Shown piece by piece: positions 20,135 to 29,035 of a stretch of DNA of 64,000 nucleotides. The notes below the pieces were generated by a model. It saw nothing but the letters and a program-made list of their open reading frames with translations. It had not been told where the DNA came from and made no database searches. Made by a program: the position numbers and the translations under genes. The first letter of the stretch is position 1. Each line of letters begins with the position of its first letter. The stretch is from Pseudarthrobacter sp. MM222 (GTDB lineage Bacteria; Actinomycetota; Actinomycetes; Actinomycetales; Micrococcaceae): contig NZ_OX352321.1 of the NCBI RefSeq assembly GCF_947090775.1, forward strand, positions 868,001 to 932,000, read 5' to 3'.

Positions 20135-20524
20135 TCAGCTCGCAGCAGCCGCAGTAGGAGAGCGTTCGGGCTCCTTCTGCCAGGGCCAGCGCCCGGTGAT
20201 CTCCAGCTCGAGTGAGAAGCTCAGGAACGTCCGGATGAGCACGATGATGGCCAGCACGCCGACGCTATCGTAAGTGGGAGTTACGGCGACGGTCCGGATG
20301 ATGTCCGCGGCGACCAACAGTTCCAGGCCGAGCAGGATGGATCGCCCCAGCAGTTGGCGGTAGGAACGGTAGGCGGAGAGCGGTTCCGCTCCTGCCGGCA
20401 GACGCCGCGGCTGGAATCCCCGCAATGCCAGCGGGATGGATACGACGGCGCCGATCACCATAACGGCCACACCAGCGAAGTCCATATAGCGGCCGACCGT
20501 CTCAATAATGTGCTGAAAATCCAT
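20135..20524 (-). CDS. DUF1622 family membrane protein
   Basis: 129 residues with three likely membrane helices: FAGVAVMVIGAVVSIPLAL near residue 20, SILLGLELLVAADIIRTV near 62-80, and VGVLAIIVLIRTFLSFSLELE near 88-108. The pattern (LxLExLVAADIIRT, then IRTFLSFSLxxExxGRWPW) is typical of DUF1622, whose function is unknown. The start ATG has GAAGGAA upstream. It is the middle gene of a tight minus-strand trio (Rossmann protein, DUF1622, DUF2071). Confidence 0.82.
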   Translation of the reverse strand: MDFQHIIETVGRYMDFAGVAVMVIGAVVSIPLALRGFQPRRLPAGAEPLSAYRSYRQLLGRSILLGLELLVAADIIRTVAVTPTYDSVGVLAIIVLIRTFLSFSLELEITGRWPWQKEPERSPTAAAAS

Positions 20525-20562
20525 GGGTTCCTTCGCAAATGGGCAGTGAAAGTGAAAGCAGA

Positions 20563-21444
20563 CTAGGGATGACGCACGCCGACGCCAGCAAGAATGTCGC
20601 GGTAGCCTTCTCGAAAACTCGGATACTGGAACTCGAGACCGGTGCTCCTAAGCAGCGCATTGCTGCAGCGCTTATTGCCGCCCCGCGCGGGCTCGCTGCC
20701 AGCCGTTGCAGCGGTGCCACCGGACGACGGCGGCCGGGGGAGTCCCAGCTCGGCCGCAAGGAAGCTCAACACTTCGCCCAGCTCAGCGGGATCGTTGTCG
20801 ACTCCCATATATACGGGGTTAGGCACCGCCTCCATAGTGCACAGCCGGACGATGGCGGCAGCGGCGTCGTCGCGGTGGATGCGGTTGGTGAAGCGCGGTT
20901 CGGCCGGGAGAACGGCTGTTCCGCCACGCACCTGGTCAATCAGCCGGGTCCTGCCTGGTCCGTAGATGCCGCCCAGCCGCAGGCACACGGGGGTAATGCC
21001 GGTACCCCGGAGCCGGTCGAAGAGCAGCTCCTCTGCCTCGCGGATGATGCGGCCGGAGAACCCGCCGGGGTCCGGCGTCGTGCTTTCGTCAATCCAGCCG
21101 CCGCCGGCGTCCCCATAAACGGCGGTGGAGGAGATGAAGAGGACGCGGCCGATGCCGACGTCGGACGCCAGCACGGCATCCAGCACGTTCGAGAGCCCGT
21201 CGACATAGGCGGCCCGGTAGGCATCTTCCGTTGGGGAGTCGGCCGCAATGGCGACGACGACGGCGGAGGTGTTCGCCGGGATGGGCGGCAGTTCGCCGGA
21301 GCTCAGGTCAGCCGCGGCCCCTTCGATCTCGGCCGGGAGTTTCTCCGGCGAACGCCGCCAGCCCACCACTCGGTGGCCGGCCGCTGCAAAACGCAGCCCA
21401 GCCTCGGTGCCCAGATCGCCGCAACCGGCCAACAAAACAGTCAT
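20563..21444 (-). CDS. NAD(P)-binding Rossmann / nucleoside-diphosphate-sugar epimerase-like protein
   Basis: 293 residues. The N-terminal dinucleotide site is LLAGCGDLGTEAG (residues 4-16), followed by an extended-SDR core with SSTAVYGDAGGGWIDE, an epimerase-type substrate region (LRLGGIYGPGR) and NRIHRDDAAAAIV. The layout matches YeeZ-like atypical SDRs; the substrate is unknown. The YxxxK pair is not in standard form (SGRIIREAEELL follows the serine region), so catalysis is uncertain. The ATG at 21,442-21,444 is chosen because the 150 residues before it in the open frame do not look coding. Confidence 0.8.
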   Translation of the reverse strand: MTVLLAGCGDLGTEAGLRFAAAGHRVVGWRRSPEKLPAEIEGAAADLSSGELPPIPANTSAVVVAIAADSPTEDAYRAAYVDGLSNVLDAVLASDVGIGRVLFISSTAVYGDAGGGWIDESTTPDPGGFSGRIIREAEELLFDRLRGTGITPVCLRLGGIYGPGRTRLIDQVRGGTAVLPAEPRFTNRIHRDDAAAAIVRLCTMEAVPNPVYMGVDNDPAELGEVLSFLAAELGLPRPPSSGGTAATAGSEPARGGNKRCSNALLRSTGLEFQYPSFREGYRDILAGVGVRHP

Positions 21445-21628
21445 AGTGCCAGTCTGCCAGTGTTCAGGAGACACCCTGGACGGGCTTGAGTAAATCTTGA
21501 AGTGATCTTGTCCTGCACTGGAGCACTGCCTTGAAGGATGCCCGGCATTGTTGTAGCAGTCGGCCAGAGGCTGGCGGATACAACTACTTCGCCCGGTCCG
21601 ATGACCGGCTCCACGAAACGGATATCTG

Positions 21629-22240
21629 ATGGGTCTCAACCTCAAGTCCACGTCCAGCAAGGTCCTTGCCTCCGCCGCGCTCCTGGCCGCCGCTGCCGGC
21701 GTCGCAGGCATGGGCACGTACGGTGCCTTCACCGCCAGCACGTCGGCCTCCGCCGCGGTGGACGCGGCCACGGTTAACCTGACTGGTGCCGAGAGCAACC
21801 TCAGCATCCAGGCCGCAAGAGTAATTCCGGGTGACACGATGCAGCGCACGATCAAGTTGGTCAACGGGGGCACGCTCGACCTGACCGCGATCACGCTTAC
21901 GACCAGTTCGGCGCCCTCGAGCCTCCTGACCTCCGATACGGTCAGCGGTCTGCAGTTGCAGATCGACAGCTGTCCGGTTGCGTGGTCCGGATCCGGAGCC
22001 GGGCCCTACACCTGTGTCTCCGCGGGCACGCCCGCCCAGGGTGCCGTGGTCCTTGCCAAGCGCGCTGTGATCGGGGAGAACATGTCTTTGTCAGGTTTGA
22101 CTTCGACAACCGCGAAACTGACTGACAACCTCCGCATCACGCTTTCACTTCCGACAACCGCGGGCAACGACTTCCAGGGCCTCAACAGCAATGTCACGTT
22201 CGCTTTCAACGCCGCAATCCGCGCAGCAGGAAACAAGTAG
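21629..22240 (+). CDS. SipW-dependent-type secreted protein (camelysin/TasA-like)
   Basis: 203 residues. The long signal region (KVLASAALLAAAAGVAGMGTYGAFTAS) ends in the TYGAFT pattern typical of SipW substrates (SipW-dependent signal peptide / M73 camelysin family), followed by an all-beta secreted domain with one Cys pair (DSCPVAW...YTCVSAG). Family members form fibres or act as surface matrix proteins in Bacillus; in actinobacteria the function is not established. The dedicated peptidase gene follows 91 bases downstream on the same strand. Confidence 0.82.
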   Translation: MGLNLKSTSSKVLASAALLAAAAGVAGMGTYGAFTASTSASAAVDAATVNLTGAESNLSIQAARVIPGDTMQRTIKLVNGGTLDLTAITLTTSSAPSSLLTSDTVSGLQLQIDSCPVAWSGSGAGPYTCVSAGTPAQGAVVLAKRAVIGENMSLSGLTSTTAKLTDNLRITLSLPTTAGNDFQGLNSNVTFAFNAAIRAAGNK

Positions 22241-22331
22241 CACTCCTCGGGAGCTCAGTCCGGCCCGGACCCGGCCGGACTGAGCTCCTCGCCTCATTCG
22301 TACTATCCGCACCGGCAGGGGGAACCATCCC

Positions 22332-23003
22332 GTGAGTACTGTCACCAGCTCAACCAGGGACTCGGGCGAACGGTCCCGCGCGCGCCGTCGGGCAGCAGGA
22401 GCGTCGAAACTCAAGGGAGCCCCGACGTCGAAGTTTGTCGCCGCGGCGGGACGTTCCGTTTTCACCGTCATCCTGTTGCTGGCGGCCCTGGTGTTCCTCT
22501 TCCTTGCCGTCGGGCCCCGCTTTTTGGGCTACCAGACCTCCACCATGCTGACCGGGAGCATGTCGCCGGGGATCAATCCGGGCGATGTTGTGGTCAGCGT
22601 GAAGACTCCGGTGTCGGAGCTGAAGGTCGGCGACGTCATCACCTACAGCATTCCGATTGACGATCGCCGGGTTGAAACCCACCGCATTATGAGCATCGAG
22701 CGCGACGACGCCGGCGAGACTTCGGTGACCACCAAGGGCGACGCCAACCCCGGGCCGGACCCGTGGACTGCCGTGCTGTCCGAAGACTACGTTTACACCG
22801 AGGCCGCAGTCCTGCCCTACCTTGGCGATCTTATTCGGGCCTTGCGCCAGCCGTTCGTGCAGTCCGCCCTCCTGTACGGCGGGTCCGCCCTGCTCGTGGT
22901 TCTAGTGCTGACCTCGATCTGGGGAAAGCCCAATGAGCCAGCCGCCGCGGCATCCGCCACGGAGGACAACTCAGGACCAGACCCGGAATCGGACAGGCTA
23001 TGA
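22332..23003 (+). CDS. sipW: signal peptidase I, SipW (ER-type Ser/His) family
   Basis: 223 residues: N-terminal helix (VFTVILLLAALVFLFLAV, 43-60), catalytic serine in TGSMSPGINPGD (S76), catalytic histidine in ETHRIMSI (H117) in place of the lysine of bacterial SipA enzymes, the GDAN/GPD box (TKGDANPGPD) and a second helix near the C-terminus. This is the archaeal/ER-type SipW layout. GTG start. It should process the upstream camelysin-like protein and perhaps the small secreted protein at 25,792. The last four bases overlap the Hpt-like gene (ATGA), indicating translational coupling. Confidence 0.9.
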   Translation: MSTVTSSTRDSGERSRARRRAAGASKLKGAPTSKFVAAAGRSVFTVILLLAALVFLFLAVGPRFLGYQTSTMLTGSMSPGINPGDVVVSVKTPVSELKVGDVITYSIPIDDRRVETHRIMSIERDDAGETSVTTKGDANPGPDPWTAVLSEDYVYTEAAVLPYLGDLIRALRQPFVQSALLYGGSALLVVLVLTSIWGKPNEPAAAASATEDNSGPDPESDRL

Positions 23004-23401
23004 ACAACGGAGTCGGCCTGGTCCTGGATCCCGGACAGATCGACAGGCTCGCTGTTGAGTTAAATTCGCGGTCCTACGCCGAGGGCTTTGTCGGCCGCTT
23101 CCTGGAAAACTTGCCCGAGAGGCTGGCTCGTATCCAGCGAAGCCTGCTCGAAGGCAGGAGTGAAAGTGCCTTAGTCGCGATCCTCAGTGTGGCCACGTCA
23201 GCCGCAATGGCTGGAGCCATCCAGCTCGAAGGCCGCAGCCGGTCGATCGAAATGAGCATTCGCGCCGGCGATCTGGCGGCCGCCAGGGATGCGGCAGGGG
23301 CCCTCGACACCAACGCCGCTGACTTCGCGCGGCAGGTGGGCGCACTCCTCAGTTTTTCTGCACCGCCGGAGCCGGAGCTGGAGCTGACGCGGGGAGTCTG
23401 A
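23000..23401 (+). CDS. Hpt-domain-like protein lacking the phospho-acceptor histidine
   Basis: 133 residues, predicted all-helical, with the spacing of a histidine phosphotransfer domain (GFVGRFLENLPERLARI, then ALVAILSVATSAAMAGAIQLEG). In a classical Hpt the second helix reads like HxLKGxxxxxGAxxL; here the expected histidine is replaced (LSVATSAAMAG), so it cannot relay phosphate in the usual way. It may act as a pseudo-Hpt binding partner. It is coupled to sipW and its 3' end overlaps the convergent histidine-kinase gene by 53 bases. Confidence 0.68.
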   Translation: MNNGVGLVLDPGQIDRLAVELNSRSYAEGFVGRFLENLPERLARIQRSLLEGRSESALVAILSVATSAAMAGAIQLEGRSRSIEMSIRAGDLAAARDAAGALDTNAADFARQVGALLSFSAPPEPELELTRGV

Positions 23402-24572
23402 CGGAGACGGTGGTTCCGCCGTCGGGGCCCGAACCGATCTCCAGCCGCCCGCCGTGGGCGTTGGCGATCCGGACGCAGGTGGCCAGCCCCAAGCCGGAAC
23501 CCGGCGGGTCGTCGTCGCGGTGTAACCGGACCAACGGCTCCGTGACGTGGGCCCATTCGTCCGCTGGAATGCCTTTGCCGTTATCCGTCACCTGTACCTC
23601 AACGCCGTCGTCGACGGCTTCGGCCTTGACCAGAACCCTTGGCGGGACCCCGGGGCGGCGGTAGCTCACGGCGTTGTGGATGAGGTTTTGCAGGAGCGTG
23701 CGCAGCTGCTCGGCGTCGGCTTGCAGGACAAAGTCCGAGACTTCAATGACCGCCCCCGCCTCGTGCAGCCGCGAGGCCAGATCCTCTTCCACCTCGCCGA
23801 CCAACGCGGCCAGGGACACCTTCCGGAGACGGAGCGCCCCACCGATGCGAGAAAAGGACAAAATGTCGTCCAGCATGGCCAGCATCCGCCGCGAGGTCCT
23901 GCCAATGGCGCGAAACTCGGCCGCATCCGCGGTGCTTTGCAGTTCGCCGAGCTCGGTGAAGCCGATGATGCTGGTCAGCGGATTGCGCAGATCATGGCTG
24001 ATGCGTCCGGCGAACGATTCCAGCAACGCGTTGCTGTTCCGTGCCTCGGCCAGGCTCCGGGCCAGCATCCGGGCGTGGTGCTGGAGTTCAAGGACTTCCA
24101 CTACCTGCGACGCGATGATCTCCAGCGCTGCCTTCTTGTCCGGCGAGAGCTCGGCAGGAGCGGATGAAAAGAGGCACAGCGATCCGAGTACAAAGCCGTC
24201 GGCCGTGGTGAGCGGAACCGAAGCATAAAACCGGATGGAGGCAAGCTGCCCCGAGACGAACGGATGGTCCTGGAACAGAGGATCCTGCGATGCGTCCGGC
24301 ACCACGGTCGTTTCGCCGCTGAGGAAGACCCGGCCGCACATCGATACTTCGCGGGAACAGACGCCCGGGTCGATGCCCACGGCCGCAATGTGGTGCTGCT
24401 CGTCGGCCGTCATGATGTTGACTACGCCGAACGGGATGCCGGTGGTTGTGGTGGCCAGGGTCAGCAACTTTCGGAGTTGGCCTAGCGCATCCGGGAGCCG
24501 CGACCCCGGGCCAGGCCGGAGCGGTTCGAGGCCCGGCAGACCATACTCAGCGAGGACTGACTGCCGGTCCAT
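23349..24572 (-). CDS. GAF-domain sensor histidine kinase
   Basis: 407 residues, no membrane segment. The GAF domain spans residues ~28-163 (VNIMTADEQH, CGRVFLSGE, LGSLCLFS). The HisKA dimerisation box is ISHDLRNPLTS with phospho-acceptor H193. The HATPase domain has an N box (LLQNLIHNAVSYR), G1 (DNGKGIP) and G2 (GSGLGLATC). A soluble GAF sensor suggests a cytoplasmic ligand or redox signal. The response-regulator gene lies 48 bases upstream on the same strand, so the two form an RR-HK operon. The 3' end overlaps the Hpt-like gene tail to tail. Confidence 0.9.
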   Translation of the reverse strand: MDRQSVLAEYGLPGLEPLRPGPGSRLPDALGQLRKLLTLATTTTGIPFGVVNIMTADEQHHIAAVGIDPGVCSREVSMCGRVFLSGETTVVPDASQDPLFQDHPFVSGQLASIRFYASVPLTTADGFVLGSLCLFSSAPAELSPDKKAALEIIASQVVEVLELQHHARMLARSLAEARNSNALLESFAGRISHDLRNPLTSIIGFTELGELQSTADAAEFRAIGRTSRRMLAMLDDILSFSRIGGALRLRKVSLAALVGEVEEDLASRLHEAGAVIEVSDFVLQADAEQLRTLLQNLIHNAVSYRRPGVPPRVLVKAEAVDDGVEVQVTDNGKGIPADEWAHVTEPLVRLHRDDDPPGSGLGLATCVRIANAHGGRLEIGSGPDGGTTVSVRLPASAPAPAPAVQKN

Positions 24573-24620
24573 GACGGACTCATTGTCCGCACCGCGACGG
24601 GCTGACTGCGGCGCGGACAG

Positions 24621-25589
24621 TTACACCACCACTTCCGCCGGTGCCATGCGGTATCCAACGCCGCGTACCGTACGGATGAACCGAGGTTCGCGGCCCTTGT
24701 CTCCGAGCTTCTTACGCAGGTTGCCGATATGCACCTCCACCAGGTGCTCGTCCATCGTCCAATCGTTGCCCCACACCTTGGTCAATAGGGCCTTCCGGGT
24801 CCACACCCGCCGGGGCGCGCAGGCGAGGGCCTCCAGAAGGTCAAATTCCGTGCGCGTCAATACCAGTTCGACGCCGTCCAAAGAGGCTGCCCGGCCCTCG
24901 ACCTCGACGACGAGCGGACCGTGCCGCACGACACCGTTGGCGTCGTGCGGTCGGCCATTTCCCGTCGCGACGCCGGGACCCGCAGGGGAATCCCCGGCGA
25001 AATCCCCAGGCATTAAGGACGCGACGTCGCCCGCCCGGCGCCGCTGCGGCGCGTTCGCCTCGGCGGCGCTGTCAGTTCTGCGTGCGGCGTCCATGGGCGC
25101 GACGTCGCCCGCTCGCCGTCGCGGTGCGGCCGTGTCGTCTGCCGTGTTGGTGGCCGGGCGGGGCAGAAAATCGGTGGCCCGCCGAAGCGGGGTGGGGCGT
25201 TGCGGGGTGGGACGGTGGCGGCGCAAGACCGCTGTCACCCGCGCCTGGACGCTGCGCGGGCTGAAGGGCTTGCTGATGAAGTCGTCGGCGCCGGTTTCCA
25301 GGCCGATCAATTCGTCGATCTCGTCCACGCGCGCCGTGATCATGATGACGTAGGCCTCGGAGAATTTGCGCAGTCGGCGGCACACTTCCACGCCGTCCAA
25401 ATCGGGAAGGTTGAGGTCCAGCGTCACCACGTCCGGCCCGTTTTCCTGGATGCTCAGGAGTGCTTCCGCACCGGAGGCAGCTTCGAAGACGGCGAAACCC
25501 TGCATCTCCAGCGTTCTGCGAACCAGCAGCCGGATGTCGGAGTCGTCATCAACGACGACAGCGCGGAGTTGACTCACCGAACTGACCAT
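24621..25589 (-). CDS. OmpR-family response regulator with unusually long linker
   Basis: 322 residues from the ATG at 25,589. The receiver domain (3-118) has acidic DDD at 14-16, phospho-acceptor D58 (LDLNLPDLDG) and K107 (SKPFSP). The C-terminal winged helix has TRTEFDLLEALA, VWGNDW, VHIGNLRKKLGD and IRTVRGVGYRM. The ~100-residue linker between them is disordered-looking and contains the motif RRRAGDVA twice; usual OmpR linkers are far shorter. A longer open frame starts at 25,670 but its Cys-rich extension looks non-coding. Cognate kinase directly downstream. Confidence 0.9.
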   Translation of the reverse strand: MVSSVSQLRAVVVDDDSDIRLLVRRTLEMQGFAVFEAASGAEALLSIQENGPDVVTLDLNLPDLDGVEVCRRLRKFSEAYVIMITARVDEIDELIGLETGADDFISKPFSPRSVQARVTAVLRRHRPTPQRPTPLRRATDFLPRPATNTADDTAAPRRRAGDVAPMDAARRTDSAAEANAPQRRRAGDVASLMPGDFAGDSPAGPGVATGNGRPHDANGVVRHGPLVVEVEGRAASLDGVELVLTRTEFDLLEALACAPRRVWTRKALLTKVWGNDWTMDEHLVEVHIGNLRKKLGDKGREPRFIRTVRGVGYRMAPAEVVV

Positions 25590-25791
25590 AACCCCAGCTT
25601 CTGAGACGAGAGACCCTGTGCCACAGTCTTCACATGTGCCACAGACTGTGACGCAGACCCCATGCGTCACATTGGCTACAGGCTAACACGGATTTCTTGA
25701 GCAAATGTTGAGGGTTTACCGGCCCTTGCTTTGAAGCTGGACTGCAAGAGTGGGAGCTCCAGTTCGGACGCCCAGACAGAAAGTGCACCCC

Positions 25792-26256
25792 GTGATCGAC
25801 GCCAAGGCCACCCCGGCAGCCCCGCGGGTCTCGCCCGCTTGGTTGGCGCGGCTGCGGGGACTGCTGGCGGTTCCGGTTGCGGTAGCCCTGGTGCTGGGGG
25901 CTCCCGGTCTTGCCTACGCCACATTCACGGCCCGAACCACCGCTGCGGTCAGTGTTGGCACGTACAAGGTCCCAGCCCCGGCCTCCATCAGCGGCACCCT
26001 GGAATGCAGGACCGGGAACGGTGCAAAAGGTGCAATTATCACTTTTACGGATTTTGCTGAAGTTGACCGTGCCACCGGCTATACGGCAACCCTAACGCCG
26101 CCCAGCGGATCGCCCTCCGTGGTTCCGCTCTCCGGCGAAGGCACGATGCAGGTGACTATGTTCGTCGGCACCGCGAAGGGAAAATACACCTTCCGGCTGA
26201 CCGCACGGGTTGGCTCGTGGACTGGATTGCCACTGGAGCAGACTGTCAACTGCTGA
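25792..26256 (+). CDS. small secreted protein with SipW-like signal peptide
   Basis: 154 residues from the GTG at 25,792 (GAAAG about ten bases upstream); an in-frame GTG at 25,750 is the alternative. A hydrophobic signal (LAVPVAVALVLGAPGLAYATFTART) ends in the YATFTA pattern shared with the camelysin-like protein at 21,629, so it may be another substrate of the local SipW. The mature part is about 100 residues, beta-rich, with two cysteines (LECRTG and the C-terminal QTVNC). It is divergent from the RR-HK operon, 202 bases from the regulator start. No named family recognised. Confidence 0.68.
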   Translation: MIDAKATPAAPRVSPAWLARLRGLLAVPVAVALVLGAPGLAYATFTARTTAAVSVGTYKVPAPASISGTLECRTGNGAKGAIITFTDFAEVDRATGYTATLTPPSGSPSVVPLSGEGTMQVTMFVGTAKGKYTFRLTARVGSWTGLPLEQTVNC

Positions 26257-26356
26257 AACCTTCGGCGACTGCACGACGACGGGCTGCAGCCGCCGTCGGC
26301 AGCCGAGCGCCGCCGTCTCGCGTTGGCAGCCGAGGGCCGCCGTCGGACGGCTCAGG

Positions 26357-27256
26357 TTACCGTGCGGGAATCGGGAAGAAGGCCCGCGGATCCTGCAGCA
26401 GCGCCGGGTAATCGAAGTCCGAGCGGTCCACGATCTCGTCCACCTGGAAATTGCGTGCGAACTGGCCGTCGACGGTGATCGGGCGGCCCAGGACCTTGCC
26501 CACTGCGAAGGAGCGCCCGCCGTCGACCGGGATGGCGACTACGGAGTTGCCCGGAAGGGTGGTGAACGCCTCTTCCTGATGCTGGCGTTTCCGGGTGGGC
26601 TTCTTGACGAGCTGCTTCGGCGGCAGCTTGCGGACCTTGGCCGGGCGGCGCGCGCCCGAATCCGCGTAGACGAACTGGTAGTCATCGTCCCCAGCCGCGG
26701 CCTTGGTGCCTCCAACGGGCGGCAGGCTGACGGTCTTCAGATGCTCCGGGGCGGTGTCGCCGAGCGGAAGCCGGAGGACCCACATGCGCTCACCGGCGGG
26801 TTCTTCGGGCAGCAGCTCGAGCCGGGGCTCCGGCCAGACGTACTCCAGGTCCCCTTCCGTATCCGGGAACAACGGGGCGTAGAAGCGCGGGTCCTTGGCG
26901 ATAAGCCTGGAGCGGTGGCTCAAGTGAAAGTCGGTGTCGCCCAGCCACGGTGGCATCGGGATCTTGGCCGCATAGTCAGGGTGTGCGGCCTGAGGTGCGA
27001 ACTCCATGATCTTTTCGCGTGTGGTGTCCTCGCCGCCCCGGGCCGTCCAGTCATCCACCATGGCCAGACCGTAGAGGGTCAGCGCGGGAACGTACCCCAT
27101 CCACATCCGGACGGCCGGGTGCGACTGCCAGCCGTACTCCGGGATCACCAGCGCACGTAGGACCTGCAGGGCTTCAACGCGCTGCTTGCCGAGCCGCGCA
27201 CGGTCCAAAACCGCGGCGCTCTGCTGGAAATCGGGGAAGGGGAGGAAAGTCTGCAT
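26357..27256 (-). CDS. MSMEG_6728 family protein (pyrimidine-dimer-glycosylase-like N-terminus)
   Basis: 299 residues starting MQTFLPFPDF. The N-terminus (SAAVLDRARLGKQRVEALQVLRAL, then HPAVRMWMGY and a WLGD...HRSRLIAKDP region) matches the MSMEG_6728 family, related to the T4 endonuclease V-like pyrimidine-dimer lyase fold. The C-terminal half is Lys/Arg-rich (PPKQLVKKPTRKRQ) and ends in a small beta domain. Enzymatic activity is unproven for the family. ATG at 27,256; the longer open frame upstream is not conserved-looking. Confidence 0.75.
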   Translation of the reverse strand: MQTFLPFPDFQQSAAVLDRARLGKQRVEALQVLRALVIPEYGWQSHPAVRMWMGYVPALTLYGLAMVDDWTARGGEDTTREKIMEFAPQAAHPDYAAKIPMPPWLGDTDFHLSHRSRLIAKDPRFYAPLFPDTEGDLEYVWPEPRLELLPEEPAGERMWVLRLPLGDTAPEHLKTVSLPPVGGTKAAAGDDDYQFVYADSGARRPAKVRKLPPKQLVKKPTRKRQHQEEAFTTLPGNSVVAIPVDGGRSFAVGKVLGRPITVDGQFARNFQVDEIVDRSDFDYPALLQDPRAFFPIPAR

Positions 27257-27401
27257 CTCTCCAGTTTGACGCCCCGGACCAAATGCGCCAATTGCAGGAG
27301 CGTCGTGGTGAGCGTGTTCACATTTCGGAACAGGGCAGACAGGGGTAGCGGTGGGCGGATAAAATAGCATGAACCACTCCCGCCGCCCCGGAAGACACGC
27401 C

Positions 27402-27974
27402 ATGAACACTGCAGTTTCAGCGCCGTTCGCGCCCAAGTACGGACAAATGCTCAGCCCCGATGCGAACGGCATCCTGGTGCTGGAGGAATTCACTATTGAC
27501 CCGGAGGCGGCCCGCAAGGAGCAACACGGTTTCCGGGCAGCCATGGCCTCCGTGGCGCTAACGATGCGTCGGCTTCTTGCGCTCCGTCTGTTCATCGCGG
27601 TGGTGGCCATCGCCAACCTGCCGTTGTTCCTGCTCTCCAGCGGCTGGGAGATCTACGTCATCTCGCTGGCGCTGGTGGTGGCGGTCCACGCCGCAGTGTC
27701 CTGGCTGAACCGCCACGAACCACGGATCAAGCAGCGCCGACTGCTGGAGCTGCACCTGCACCGGGAGCAGAGTGCCAACTACCGCAAGGTCCGCGACGCC
27801 GTGAAATACGTCATTGACGCGCCGGGCCGGATGAACGAAAACCTCTACCTTGAGCTTCTTGCCGCCAAGCGGGTGGCCCTCCACCTTGCCATGGGCACCG
27901 TTGCCCTGCTGGACACCAGCGACGACGCCGCGTGGAAGGTCCAAATTATCCGCGAGATACCGCGCGCTGCCTGA
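27402..27974 (+). CDS. two-helix membrane protein of unknown function
   Basis: 190 residues from the ATG at 27,402, which has GGAAG seven bases upstream; an in-frame ATG lies at 27,369. Two adjacent membrane helices (LFIAVVAIANLPLFLLSS, then IYVISLALVVAVHAAVSWL) are followed by a charged helical cytoplasmic tail (QRRLLELHLHREQSANYRKV). No family recognised. It is divergent from the MSMEG_6728-type gene and followed by a strong hairpin terminator. Confidence 0.65.
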   Translation: MNTAVSAPFAPKYGQMLSPDANGILVLEEFTIDPEAARKEQHGFRAAMASVALTMRRLLALRLFIAVVAIANLPLFLLSSGWEIYVISLALVVAVHAAVSWLNRHEPRIKQRRLLELHLHREQSANYRKVRDAVKYVIDAPGRMNENLYLELLAAKRVALHLAMGTVALLDTSDDAAWKVQIIREIPRAA

Positions 27975-28013
27975 CGCCGACTGCGCTGCCAAAACCTGCA
28001 CGGCTCAAGAATA

Positions 28014-28058
28014 AGCACGACGCCGGAGCCACCCCAAAGGGGGAGCGCTCCGGCGTCG
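28014..28058. terminator. bidirectional hairpin terminator
   Basis: Perfect 14-bp inverted repeat CACGACGCCGGAGC (28,014-28,027) / GCTCCGGCGTCGTG (28,045-28,058), with an inner CCCC-AAA-GGGG stem. It sits between the convergent membrane-protein gene (plus) and the Rpf-LysM gene (minus). No T-tract. Confidence 0.82.
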
Positions 28059-28085
28059 TGGTTCACACCTACTTCCGCGAGCGGT

Positions 28086-28874
<789 letters not shown>

Positions 28875-29035
28875 TCATTACGGTGTCCGCCGGTCGGGCA
28901 GTATCTGGTGGTGGCGGCACCGGGCATTCAATACCCGGAAGCGGGCATGGACCCAAGGCTAAGTGAGAGTCTCGCCGTTATCAAGACGTGATTTTTTCGG
29001 CTTACTGCACGACAATTAAGCCGCGACTCCCGTTT

